NCBI GenBank assembly: GCA_015179125.1
Contig: WHVA01000115.1
Span: 124,001 to 188,000 of the forward strand
Length of the DNA: 64,000 nt
Direction of reading: 5' to 3'
DNA from: Gautieria morchelliformis
Taxonomy: Eukaryota; Basidiomycota; Agaricomycetes; Gomphales; Gomphaceae
This document shows, piece by piece, positions 45,560-56,759 of the stretch (positions within the stretch are counted from its first letter, which is position 1; each line of letters starts with the position of its first letter). The notes beneath the pieces are model-generated. The model ran no database searches. It saw only the letters and a list, made by a program, of their open reading frames with translations, and was not told the DNA's origin. Both the position numbers and the translations under genes were made by a program.

Positions 45560-46100
45560 TAGCTCAACCTAACTTTGCGACCATTCATCAGTGTCTCGTT
45601 GGGTTGACCAACGAGACCGCTCTCCTTCAAAACCTTCCAGCCGCCAACCAGCAGCAGCTTGCTGACAATATTTGCACATTTTGCTGGTTCATTTGCGCCA
45701 TGATGTGAGCATTTTGAGCGATGATTTGGGCATTCTGGTCAAACAATTGCTGAATGAACCAGCAAAGTGTGCAAATGAACCAGCAAAATGTGCAAACGAA
45801 TCAACAGCTCGCTCAAATAAACGAAGCACTTCTTCAGATCAACCAACAATTGCTAACCATGTAAGTCCGTTTAATCTTCGGTCATGATTCACTTCGGGAT
45901 CTCACTATTTTTCAGGGAGGACCTCCTGGCAATCCGCTTATACAACACATCTGCTTCGCTGGATAGCCCAATCCGATATCCTCCTGCAATACCTCTAGAT
46001 CCTGCTCTCCCAGCTACGAAAGCTGTGCTGCGTGACCTTGCTGTGTACTATGTGAGACACTTCACTTCTGATGTTGTTCCAAAAGTAGAAGTATGGAAGT
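45560..46100 (+). pseudogene. Q/N-rich coiled-coil gene fragment, copy 2
   Basis: Reads LVGLTNETALLQNLPAANQQ, then an inverted segment, then MNQQNVQTNQQLAQINEAL and a GTAAGT donor (about 45861). After the intron comes RLYNTSASLDSPIRYPPAIP and LPATKAVLRDL. A 26-bp perfect inverted repeat (45672-45697 / 45771-45796) shows that part of the first exon was inverted. Homologous to 41666-41995. Confidence 0.5.
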
Positions 46101-46732
46101 AGAGTAGAGGTGGAGAAGTGAGTGGAGCTGGCAGAAGTGCTTCTGGAAGTGGAAGCAGAAATCAGAGCAAGTGGAAATTGGAGCAGTGTTAGAACTTGAA
46201 AAGGAGGTGTCCCCTGATATCAGCCAGACTTGAAGAACAACATCATACAGTGTATCCAGGCCTGATCCAACTGGAAGAGGTCTTCACAAAAAAAATACAA
46301 GGCAATGGTATTGAGGAAGGCTTGCCCTTGTTGAAGTCAAATGGAGTTCCTGGCTTGATCCTTATATGACTGGGCCTCAATTCTGGTCTCCCAACAGCTT
46401 CTAACTTCCAAGCCCCTCAGACTCCTCACTGTGCACTTCTTCTCTTCTCAGTGATGTCAGGGGGACCCACTCCTGATGGTATTTCTGGCCTCAGCTTCAA
46501 TCCCGACCTGAGGTCTGGAACCGACCCGAGCACCTTCCGAGGGCCAAGCTGAGTTCTCGAACCTTCAGCTTCAGCAACCATCCCACAGTGGTGCCAAGGT
46601 TGTGGGTAGAGTCATGTGTGTTAGGTGAGTGACGTGGAGGTTACAGACTTGTGTCGTCCCTGACTTTGATCAGGGGCATGAAGTCTATAGGTAGTGTGCT
46701 GGTAGTGAAGATCCTTAGCTTCTCCTCTTTGG
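46101..46732. other. Purine-rich tract and noncoding sequence
   Basis: GGAAGTGGAAG-like low complexity at 46085-46190, followed by sequence without ORFs. No gene recognised. Confidence 0.3.
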
Positions 46733-46867
46733 ATCCTCCTCTACCAGGTGAGTTGTATGTCATGTAGATAGCTCTTAATCATACTTATTTTGATCCTCCT
46801 CTACCAGGTGAGTTGTATGTCATGTAGATAGCTCTTAATCATACTTATTTTGATCCTCCTCTACCAG
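46733..46867 (+). repeat. Two perfect 60-bp intron-like GT-AG units
   Basis: The 60 bases 46741-46800 are identical to 46801-46860. Read from GTGAGT at 46748 to CTACCAG at 46807, each unit has a 5' splice site, a CTTAAT branch-like word, a pyrimidine-rich end and AG. The units abut with no exon between. Confidence 0.9.
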
Positions 46868-46929
46868 ACCACATGACTTCTGCTGTCTAGGGAGAGTTGC
46901 CCTTACAGGTGAGATGTGTCAGGGGACAC

Positions 46930-47110
46930 CCTGTTTTCCATTTCCAGTTCCGACTCCACACCCAGTTCCGACTCCATTTCCGACTCTGGTTCCGGTTCCG
47001 ATTCCATCTCCGACTCCGCTTTTGGAAATCATTCCACTTCTGGCAGAACCTCCACCAGTTCTGTTCGCTTTACCGATTCCACTCCAATTTCCGACTTCCG
47101 CCCTCGGAAC
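46930..47110 (+). repeat. TTCCGACTCC-type low-complexity repeat
   Basis: Many variants of TTCCGACTCC in tandem. All three plus-strand frames are open, which reflects composition and not coding. Confidence 0.8.
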
Positions 47111-47239
47111 AGTATTGGAAGTCAAGCGACTCGCATAGTAGGTGGCATAAAGGGTCGATCAAGGGTCAGGGAGGTCAGGGGAATGCAGGGTAGATGGCGG
47201 GTGCCAAGTGTTGACCCTGGCTGCACAGCATAGCATAAT

Positions 47240-47408
47240 ATAGGCTCGCTGACATTGGGGGTCCTTAGACTTTTCTCTTCGGATTTCCCCTTGTCAGGTG
47301 AGAATCCCCTCTCTTGTATACTGTGTTCATTTATACATACTTCGGATTTCCCCTTGTCAGTTGTGTGGTAGTGTGATCTCCACAACCAGCCAGGGTTGCC
47401 CTTACAAG
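47240..47408 (+). repeat. Diverged copy of the intron-like repeat
   Basis: CTTCGGATTTCCCCTTGTCAG occurs at 47277-47297 and 47340-47360 around a GTGAGA-started 63-bp unit. The flanks (GTCCTTAGAC before; GTTGCCCTTACA after) match those at 46710-46912, so both loci are copies of one larger repeat. Confidence 0.75.
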
Positions 47409-47591
47409 ATGTCTGTTAGCCTGTTGTCTAACTTTGCCAAAATAGTGTTTCTATCACATTGGTCTTCATCTGGCTAGTCCACACTCTATATTCTGAATAC
47501 ACTGGGATGATCCATCTCAGAAATTCTCTAATAGTGGCTGTCAGGTCATTGCATACTTTGGAAATGTAAGAATTACATGCTGGAAACACTA

Positions 47592-50500
47592 CAAGGAACT
47601 AGTTACAATTTCCAAAATGTAAGAACATATCACTATCAATTAGGTCATTCAGATAGAACCTAGGTCTCGTATCAAATGTAGGAATCATATGGCAAGCTCT
47701 GACAATATATTTAAGCCAGACAAATCCATAGTCTTTCTCCTCATAAATATGGCAATTCTTCCAGAGGGTATGTGGTGTCCATTTGCTAGGTTTTAACCGT
47801 CGAATCACTGCAATATCTTGGGGTCCAGTGTTTAGATGGCACCTGAACATAAAGTGCAACTGTCCAAAGCTAACTGGATCAGTGTTGATGATAATATAAT
47901 CATAGCGAGGCTTGTTATGGAAGGATGGGTTATAGCGTGCAATGTCTTGAAGAATAGACCAGTCCTCTAGAGATTGATAGGAAATGTAAATGCATTTGTA
48001 AGGGGTTATCTAGCTTTGCAATTAGTTCCTATTTAAGATAAACCAGTTATATCATACCTTCATTGGCATACTATCTAGATTGTCTTCTGGGAAGATATGC
48101 CGAAGAAAACCAAGCAGGTTCTTGTGGAAGTTTTGAAAAACCATGTTGCCTTTGTTACTTTCCTCGAGTTTCGTACTTGTGGTATGCTTTTCAGGAGACC
48201 CAAGCTTCCAATGTCCTTAAGGTTGAGCAGCTTGGGTATTATGCTGAGCCTTCTTCTCTTCTTCAGCTTCAGCATTCCTATCTTTGAGTTCCTTCTCATA
48301 TGCATCAATAGCCATTCGAATGCGTGCAATCGCCTCTTGATTTTCATCAATCCTTGTCATCTAGTAAAATAGCTAAGTCAATTTTACAATATGAGAGCAG
48401 TGTTATTCCATCAAAAAGACTTACTTGCTCTTCAACATTCTTAAAGTTAGTTAAATGGTATGCCTGCTTGGCCTCCTGTTGGAAACCTTCCCCGACCCGG
48501 GTATTGTAGTTGATTGTTGAACCTTTATGGATGATATCATATGTAAGATGTACCAGTGCATGTTGCTTAGGGAAATTGAAAATTTTCCCATAAAGTTCTT
48601 GTACCTCCTATAATATTTGAAATCAGGATTCAGAGTAATCAGTATTATATGAGAAATGATACTTTGCAGTAGTCTTCATATTCTTGGAGGTATTCTTGCA
48701 ACTTATTAAGCTGAAGCTCTGATATCATATGCAAACCTGCAATTAGCCGAATGCATGCATATGCTCGTAGGCAGTGAATGAGAGGTGAATTAGCTGGAAG
48801 AAGTTGAACAATACATGGAAGGATGCACTAATTCAAATGATAATATCATAAACTATCCCCTCTAGAAATATCAAGCCTCACTTTTAAAGCATCAAAATAG
48901 CTCTGACCATCAGAGAACTCCATTGTTGTTATTGACTGAAAGTGATTCAGATTAGGCCATGAAGGTACCATGTTCATACTAATGCAATGAATTAGTAAAC
49001 TTATAAGTTTCTCATTTTAATTATGATATACTTCTGTGAGTATTTGCCCTTCTTTGCTAAATCTCCCAAGACCTCAATTGTAAGTGGGAAGAGATGTTTC
49101 CAAAACTTGCCAGAATCATCATTATGTAGAAGATCATATGAGTGTGCAATATATGGATCAGAGTTAGCTATGAACCAAAATGTGTTCTAAGTGCATTGCA
49201 TATTAGTATAGTTATCAAAATGTAAAATAAGAATCCTTTACGAGAACTTTATGTAGTCCATTTTTCTTCAGGATATCCTCTGATGCTGCTTTAGTGTGGG
49301 CATTTATAGCTTGCTTGTAAACACTTTGCATGGTTTTGGTAGTCCGAAGGGTGAATGACTTGGTCACTAATTGGAGCTGGTGTTTGTGAACAAGACACCG
49401 AGTGCATGGATAATCAGCCGAAGCTGCCCGCATTCCACAAGCACATGCTGCCTCTTCCATGTCAAGAGATTGGATGGCAATGCCTGGAAAGAAAACACGA
49501 TGTATCTCATCACCACATTTGACTGCTTCACCTTCCTGTGAGATATGTTCAAGAGACCTGAGCATCTTTCGAAGGATCTTATTAAATATCCCGTTTGAAG
49601 CGGCCAAATGCTACCTTCTCCTTTTGTGTACGGTCATCAGGATCACCTGGATATACAATCTATATAATATAAAGTGTTATAGTAGCTTAAGTAACAATCA
49701 AATAATACACACCCTTGGCATATAACCAATAAGTACAGCTCCTCCATTTCCAGACCCATTTCGGATTGCTCTAGGAAGGAACCCAGGTCAAAGCAAGATT
49801 GGATGCATTGTAACGGTGCTTGAAACTTTGCCCTTATCTAGCCACAGATGAAGTGGGAGGAAACAATGTGGAAGATCAGGATAGTATGAGAGTTGCTCCT
49901 TCCATATACTTTAATAATAAATTCCAGTATATCAGATAGACCAAGACATACTTGAATATCCCACCAAGTTTGTCCAGTACTTATTTCATCAAAAATCTGA
50001 GTGATCCTCACATTTGCATAACTTCTTTACTGGATAGAGGATGAGTGATGAGGATAGAGAGGGATCTGTTACAAGATCATGGATCCACTCCATGGATCTC
50101 GAAACTGAAAATCAAAGGTGTATTCAATACCCTCATATGTTGCAGTAATGCTATCTTTCTGGAACTTTGAAAAAGGCATTCATATCTAGTATCCAATATC
50201 AAAGGGATAACACCTACTGGAACAACATACTTCCTTGCAAAGCCCATAGTATTGTGAAAGTCATTGATATCTTGAAAGGTAAGTCTGCTATGACCAGGGT
50301 CAGTCCAGTTATGCTTGATTCCCATAATAAGTCTCTTGATAGAATCTGTATGCATAGCAGATTGTATGGCTATTTCTGAAAACTCAAAATCTGCTTGGGT
50401 GCGAAATGGTGCCCAAGGTTTGGCAGTATTATAGCACTGCTGAGGGCTATCCCGATCCTGCTCAGAGACCAAATTTCCAGAAGGAAGGTCCCAAAATATA

Positions 50501-51120
50501 AATTCTGGTTCAAGTATGCCACTATGAGGATGATGCCTGAGCTCAATGAATGTTGTTGAAGCAGGGGGATAGGGCTGTGGTGCAGCTTTATGGGTTGTCT
50601 GATCTGAATCAGTTTCATCCATAGAATCTTCAGACTCCACAGATACTGAGCCCTCAGATTCCACTGAGACCGTGTCAGGTTGCTCGCCCAGATTGCTGCC
50701 ATCACTGAGACAAGAGAATGTGTAAGAAGTTAATTATAGTGTCAATGGTACTTACTTTCGTCTGTCATATATTGTTCATCTGAATTCAAGTCCACATTGG
50801 CAGGCAGCCAATTATCAGACTCTGCAACCGTGTCACTAACATGTTGAGTCCTATTATATAACGCATAGTTGACGACGGTCATCCAAGTCCCATAAGAATT
50901 AACATCAAGCACTGCATCCATGGTGAGCCCATTAATCATACATTAGGCTCTATTGACCTGAACACGCACCTTGCCTCTGATTCTGAATCTGTTTCTCAGT
51001 GCGCCAACGTTCAGCAGCCTCTAAACTCCGCTTGTTGCGTTTGCACACAGCTGCATGCTGTGTAAAGCCTCAAATACGGCGGTAAGTATTGCAATAGCTG
51101 CACCAGTATTCACGTCCTGT
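47592..51120 (-). pseudogene. Plavaka-type transposase, nearly complete, multi-exon
   Basis: Zinc finger WCSYCNTYRRI, stop, GFTQHAAVCK (51110-51040; C-x2-C, H-x3-C). Then TEKQIQNQRQ, an acidic region, and WAPFRTQADFEFSEIAIQSA (50420-50350). WLDKGKVSSTVTMHPILL, then TGA, then PGF and NGGAVLIGYMPR (49850-49710). EEAACACGMRAASADYPCTR (49470-49400), SDPYIAHSYDLLH, LPCIVQLLPANSPLIHCLRA, NTRVGEGFQQEAKQAYHLTN (48500-48440) and a C-terminus with WTPHTLWKNCHIYEEKDYGF and YLNDLIDSDMFL (47760-47600). Introns are short and AT-rich, so exons alternate frames. The two nonsense codons noted sit where Arg (CGA) would fit. Compared with the first Plavaka gene it keeps the catalytic region and belongs to a different lineage. 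Confidence 0.75.
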
Positions 51121-51258
51121 CTCGCTGAGTGCATGGTGTTCAGGCGTGATAGAGAGGTGATCCGAGGGACCGAGTCCGTTGCTTATTTGAGCGCTCAGTC
51201 TAGAGACGCTCGTTGTAGTGTGACCAGTCAAGCTTCAATGCTGGGCCTCTCGCAGGGG

Positions 51259-51894
51259 TCAAGGAATTGAACTGGTTTTGTGTGGGAGGGGAGACAACGG
51301 TCGAGTTTGAGGGGTTGAGTATAGAAGGAGGGAGGACAACAGGATCAATGACGTTGGCTGTAGGGATTGTTTTGGGGTTTGTGAGGTTGAGGGGGTACAC
51401 CGTGTTGCCCTGAATGATGGATTAAGCTCTGGGTCAAGGTATATGTTGGATGATAGATGAACCACAGGGTCAGTCATGACTGGTTGTGGTTCTACGGAAG
51501 TCTGAGATGGACCAAAACCAGAGTAGAACACATTGAGGAGGTCAGTCACGAAAAAAGGTTGGGCTGTAAAGTCAGCTGGGACGTCGAGCGACGCCAGCGG
51601 GGTCGCGACACCCTCCTGTGACTGCTGTGGCCACCGATTCCGCGGGCTAGACCTCAGAGCATGTAAGTAACGATACACCGAGGCCACAAGCAGATCCGTA
51701 GACATCACGTACCTGGTCAATATGACAACCCTTGGCCACAGCAGCCTCTTCAACTGTACCCTCTGATTCCACAGGCTAGACATCAGTGCACGTAAGTAAC
51801 GATACACAATGGCCACAAGCAGATCCGTAGACAGAAAGGAGCTGTTGAGTGATGACTCCATCCCTGGCCTATAGTATGTGCATCGTGGGGACAA
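51259..51894 (-). pseudogene. Unrecognised ORF with internal duplication
   Basis: A 211-residue frame with the segment STDLLVAIVYRYLRALMSS repeated as STDLLVASVYRYLHALRSS about 40 residues on (51840-51780 and 51715-51655). At the nucleotide level the repeat includes GTAAGTAACGATACAC on the plus strand. The C-terminal half is Pro/Ser-rich. No family recognised. It may be a duplicated noncoding segment that happens to be open. Confidence 0.25.
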
Positions 51895-52079
51895 GCATCA
51901 CGTACCTCCGAGTGTGTTCCTTGATGAGACTACTTCTCCTCTGTATATACGTCAATCTGGGTTAACAATGTGTCTGGAGGCTTAAGCTCACCAGAAATGT
52001 GTAATTGACGCTCCGACCGAAAACCGACTCAGGGGCTGACAATCACTCCTTCGACCCCTTAAGGCAAAACAAGGTAATG

Positions 52080-53520
52080 CAACATTCCTGCACGCTCAGC
52101 CTACCTTGCAACCCAATTCTGCGCATGGGACCACAATCACATTGCCTCACACCCACACCCACACCATCCCCCACCCGCCATACACATTCCCCCCACGCAC
52201 GCTACCACAGCCTGGTCCAGGGCCTCTCCCTGCCGAGGGATATTCGTTTGGGAATGTGAGTGTCAATGCATCTGGCTCTGGCTCTGGGGCCTCAGATCCG
52301 TATCGAATGGCAGTCTGGGCGCTGAGTCTGTGAGGAATGGCTCGGGTTCGACTGGTGTGCGGGGCATGGGTGAAGCGATGGATGACGACACAGACGCGGA
52401 GACGTGGTATACGGGGTACTCGTCGTGGTTTGGGAATATTGCGAGTATCGCCAGTGTTGCAAGTGTTCCGAGCATTACGAGTGGGAGTGGGAGTGTGAGC
52501 TTGGAGTCAGGGTGGGATGGGAGTGGTGGGAATGGGAATGGGAATGGAAACTCGAATTCGAGCGAGTGGGAGGGGCGAAGGGGGTCTTGGTGGGCCAGAT
52601 TTTTGTTTTTTATGCTGGTAACTGATGGCGATGATATGTTCGATGAATACAGGATGGGGCAAGTTGCCGACATGTTCTCCGCGCTGGACGTCAACGACAG
52701 AAACAACGGCGGCCTCCCATGCAAAGGGAGCATGCCGTATTCCAACCTCCTCACGCTTGATACGCTAAATGCACCTGACATAGCCATCGCGTGCAAACCA
52801 TCCATCCCGTATGACCTGGGTAGCCTTGATGCGCTGTGGGGTACGTCACCACTTGAGGGACTCGATGGGCTTGAGGGTATGGGGATAGAGCGAGATGTGG
52901 AGGTGTATGTGCAGCAGGGACATGCTCAGCAGCAGCATCGGCAGGGTCAACACGCCCAGAAACAAATCCGCGCACCGCAAAGCGGGAGGACGTCCCACAT
53001 GCATATCGCAATGAGGGGTCTGTCCCGCACGGTGCGCACGCGTATGGCGATGATGCCTTGGCCACACACCCGCATGCATATGATGACCCCTCCGTCCCGT
53101 GGGGATATCTCGAGCATGACGCACCTCACACTCACACACACGGGCATGAGCCCTTGCACGGCTACCTCAGGCGCACATGGTACTCAATCTCGCACGTGAG
53201 TGAGTTAACGTATGCGCTCTGTGGGACAGGAGCAGCCACAGCCAGAGCAGCGGGAGATGCAGGGGCAGGAGATGCAGCAGCACAAGCAACGTGACACGTC
53301 ACAGCAGCAGCAGCAGCAGAGCTATTTTCCCGTACGCGCAGGCTGATGATGACATGCTCAATATGAAAATGCATGCCAACTCCCACACCTCCCACCCAAA
53401 CCACTCCAGGCATACCCACCCACGCCCACGCTCATCGCTCCCACCCACACCGGTGGAGATGGAATGTATAACACTTTCTAAAAGCAACCTCGCTATCCCT
53501 GGCTAGCACTGCATGGCCGT
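52080..53520 (+). pseudogene. Low-complexity (S/G, Q, H-rich) gene remnant
   Basis: Successive plus-strand frames read ITLPHTHTHTIPHPPY, SFGNVSVNASGSGSGASDPY, MDDDTDAETWYTGYSSWFGN, then Gly/Asn repeats, LGSLDALWGTSPLEGLDGL, a Gln-rich part (GHAQQQHRQGQHAQ) and a His-rich part (HTHTHGHEPLHGYL). Shifts near 52310, 53010 and 53230 separate them. Composition is like a fungal transcriptional regulator, but no DNA-binding domain is visible. Confidence 0.35.
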
Positions 53521-53756
53521 GCCCGTTTGTCCGGCTAGGGAGGCTACACACTTTACACAACCCAGTCCTTTTCATTGTTTTCCGGCTTTCACTGGTTTTT
53601 GCTCTCTGCTGGTTTTTCATTTTCTGTTCGTTCGCCGTTCAGTCTTGGCCTTTACACCCTTCCCTCATCTTCACACCACACCATGTTCGTGTTCCGTGAT
53701 CTTATTTTCTTCTGCTTACGCTCGTGCCCAAACATATCACCGAAGCTCGGCAGCTC

Positions 53757-53797
53757 GGCATGACGCACGAGTTACTGGCTAACTCGTGCGTCATGCC
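53757..53797. repeat. Perfect 18-bp stem hairpin
   Basis: GGCATGACGCACGAGTTA (53757-53774) pairs exactly with 53780-53797 across a 5-nt loop. It lies in noncoding sequence. Confidence 0.9.
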
Positions 53798-53799
53798 GG

Positions 53800-54850
53800 C
53801 ACGGCAAGAATGTGGCCTGAAGTATTTGTCCCCCGTGGCCTATAATAACCACCCATAGCTACACATACCCCTTCCGCGCGTGCTTTTTCTGAGACTAAGG
53901 CGCTGCGCAGTCCCATTTTTGTCGCGCGAACGCAAAATAATTCGAGTTTAAGAAGGTATGTACTTACACAAGGTGAATTCTTGGGCCGCTGGCTTAGTCG
54001 TTGCATGGTGCCTAGGTCTCACAGATCCCAAACACAGGCACGGGTCACCTGGATTTTTCCCTTTGCCCTTGTTTCACCTTGTCTCTGTCTTTGTGGTCTC
54101 TAGTGTGCTACCCATTCTTGTTTCTAATTGGTGCTCCACTGAGCACATTTTTGCACAAGCCTGAGTCCTGCTGGAATGCGACAGGATCGATGTCGGAGTC
54201 ATGTCGCCTTCTCCCGATCCGATTCCAGACCTGGCGCAGCGCAGCGACCTGGGGGATGCCACGAACGGAACGAGTGACGACGTGCGGGATGAAAGGGCAG
54301 CACGGTACGCTCCGATGATTTACTCCCGTACGTCGGGCTCATGTGGCATTGTGCGTGTAGAGATCCACCCTGCGACACACTCCGCCGTGGCCCATGCAGC
54401 CGCCCTCTACGCTGTCCAAACCGTCCTCGACGACAACGGCGACCGCAACGACAGCTACGGCCATGATTCTCAGCAATGGTAACTTCTGCGCACATTATAG
54501 CCTTACTTTTTGTGCTTGCCTACACCCCCTGCCCCCGCTCCTTTCACTCGCATCACGCGCGAATGCTTTTTCCCTATGGGGGTTTTAAACGCCTTGCGTT
54601 GTCGACAGGTTTTCTAGCCATGTTTTCTTCTCTTCTATTTACATGTACTTACTGCCCCTGTAATACGGCCCTCGAAAAAAGAAGTCCCCTTTATTTTCTG
54701 CTCTAGTTGCTCCCGCGTGCGGAATTTGATATGTGCAGTCTGCCATACTGGTAGGTCCTACTCTAAAATAATCTAAGACATGTTACATAATTGCTGTGTT
54801 GAAGTTAGGCATATGCCGAAACAAGTGTTTGCTTTCAAGTCCCTATCAGC
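53800..54850 (+). other. Unrecognised, one protein-like ORF at 54201-54482
   Basis: 54201-54482 reads AARYAPMIYSRTSGSCGIVR and HSAVAHAAALYAVQTVLDD and may be an exon of a decayed gene. The rest is noncoding. No family recognised. Confidence 0.25.
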
Positions 54851-54852
54851 TT

Positions 54853-56535
54853 ATGGCAAAAGCTCAAAGGAAACACACCATATTCCCTATAACCTTTAAT
54901 TGTGAAGATTTTACTGATGATCTAGGAGCAGTATCCACCAGCAGCTCAGAGGATGTTGATGATGAGGCATTCACCAAGTTGGGCGATAACGACAGTGGCT
55001 CTGGACTGGTGCCAGAAGGTAACAGACCCAAATTTCCCTCTAAAGTGAGTGCAAAAATTATATCTATGCCATACCTGACTGATTCAAGCATTGTCACTTA
55101 GCACTCCCATTTAGAACAGGCTCAAGTGAATGAGATTGAAGTTGACATCGCTAACCTTGGACGTGAGCTTGCTGCACTCAAAAATGCCGATTCCCAAGGC
55201 TCCAGCTCTTCAGGTTATCCAAACTCTCATACGGTGACCCAAGAAGATACTGGTTCCAAGCTCGATGGAAAGGATATCGAATGTATTTGCCAGCTTGGTG
55301 GCAAATTTGCAATTATGCACATGCTGTGGATCAGAAACGCACAGGCTGCGTTTCGTACACCGCTGAATGGGGATTACACTCCAATGGACCGTTTCAAGCC
55401 AGGCATTGAGTGGAAGCAGCAAGGGGAACAGGCCGATCTTCGACAAATGCTGCCAGCTGAGTTACACAGCCAGTTCCAAAGTGATTTTATTCCTCCAGCT
55501 GTAAGTTATTACTTAGTCCATTTCACTGTGCTGATATATTTGTAGTTCACTTATGGTATGAGCAATGAGCGCTCGAATAGCTCATCCAGAATCAGAAAAT
55601 GTCTTGGATCCAGAATCTTTGGATTCCCACCCAATCTCTTTGTCAAAGCTGACTGGCAACTTGCAAACTGTCGTGTATTGGCTGGGTGGATGGAAAATTC
55701 TGACGGTACCTCGTTCTATACGCCGTTAGCCCCTATTATTTATCAGGATGGCCAACGTGATGTAAACCATGTTTTCCTCAATAAGGCGCTATTTGATGTA
55801 TGTCTCTATTACATATTCTATCATTGGGGTTTTCTTATATATTTACACACAGGCTTCCAACGTTATAATTCACGGTCCAAGTGCCCTTGACCGTGAGCCT
55901 GGTGTTAGGAGTGGGACTATGACAATGGATGTGATATGGGAGCTTACAGAGGTTACTCCTGGTGCCATAGCTGCTGCCGCTACATTTGTAAGCTATAACG
56001 CACCTCTACGATTATTGTTTTCTTTACTGATACCCCTGTGATTAATCAGGCATGATTTGCATTGAGTCACGATGGTGCATTTCAACGCCAAGGTGCTGCA
56101 ACAAAAATCGACTACGAAGGAGATTTCAACATTTACCTCTGCTACCTCATCTCTGGTCGTGAAGAGAATAAGTGGTCAGTCAAGTGGATTCTTAGAATTT
56201 GGAACGATTATTTCTTTCCTGCTACATCAAATTTCAACACCATTGTAGCAGCACCTGTACAGGCAGTCAACGATGCCTTCGCTATGCTTGAGGAAGATGA
56301 GGAGGTTGGACCCATCAATCAGCATGATATTCTTTCTCCCAATCACCTGCCAACTCATGATAATGCTGCAATTCCTGCTGACCTGCTGACAACCTCTATA
56401 CCCTCTGACACATATCCTACCAGAAAACAGCGAGCACCTATACGAGTAGGATACACAGTTGAAGTAATCAAGCCATCCAAAGGGTTGGGAAAACCAAGAG
56501 CGAATAGGAAGGGGAAGCGGGGTGGGAAGAAGTAG
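54853..56535 (+). pseudogene. DUF6698-like protein gene with one in-frame TGA
   Basis: Exon 1 (54853-55044) ends before GTGAGTGC; exon 2 begins HSHLEQAQVNEIEVDIANLG (55102). The next introns start at about 55501, 55798 and 55987, all GT-AG. Exons read PLNGDYTPMDRFKPGIEW, FGFPPNLFVKADWQLANCR, IYQDGQRDVNHVFLNKALFD, IIHGPSALDREPG and VIWELTEVTPGAIAAAATF. Next are LSHDGAFQRQGAATKIDYEG and a basic C-terminus (KPRANRKGKRGGKK). The pattern is the DUF6698 family, expanded in agaricomycetes and of unknown function. The last exon opens GCA TGA (TGA at 56053-56055) where Arg is expected. Otherwise it appears intact. Confidence 0.6.
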
Positions 56536-56759
56536 GTTAGATGTAGTCCAAGTCATGGAATAGATGGCCAGGATGTGTTCAATGAGGAGAACCTTTACTT
56601 TTTCATTAACTGCTCGGTGAACAAGTTTACCGCTTAATTGTGAGTTTTTTTTATAAGATAGGATTCCAGGCATTGACATATTTCTCTAGTAGTTACAAGT
56701 AGAACTACCATTGACAAGACATTTCTGACCTAATACACTTGACTTGTGCAAAGCCTACC

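Noticed and set aside
46914..47233. Long open frames over the TTCCGACTCC repeat
   Set aside because: All three frames are open because of the short repeat; no start context, homology or splice support.
52846..53139. Minus-strand ORFs opposite the Q/H-rich gene remnant
   Set aside because: The plus strand carries the consistent low-complexity protein pattern; minus frames are shadows.
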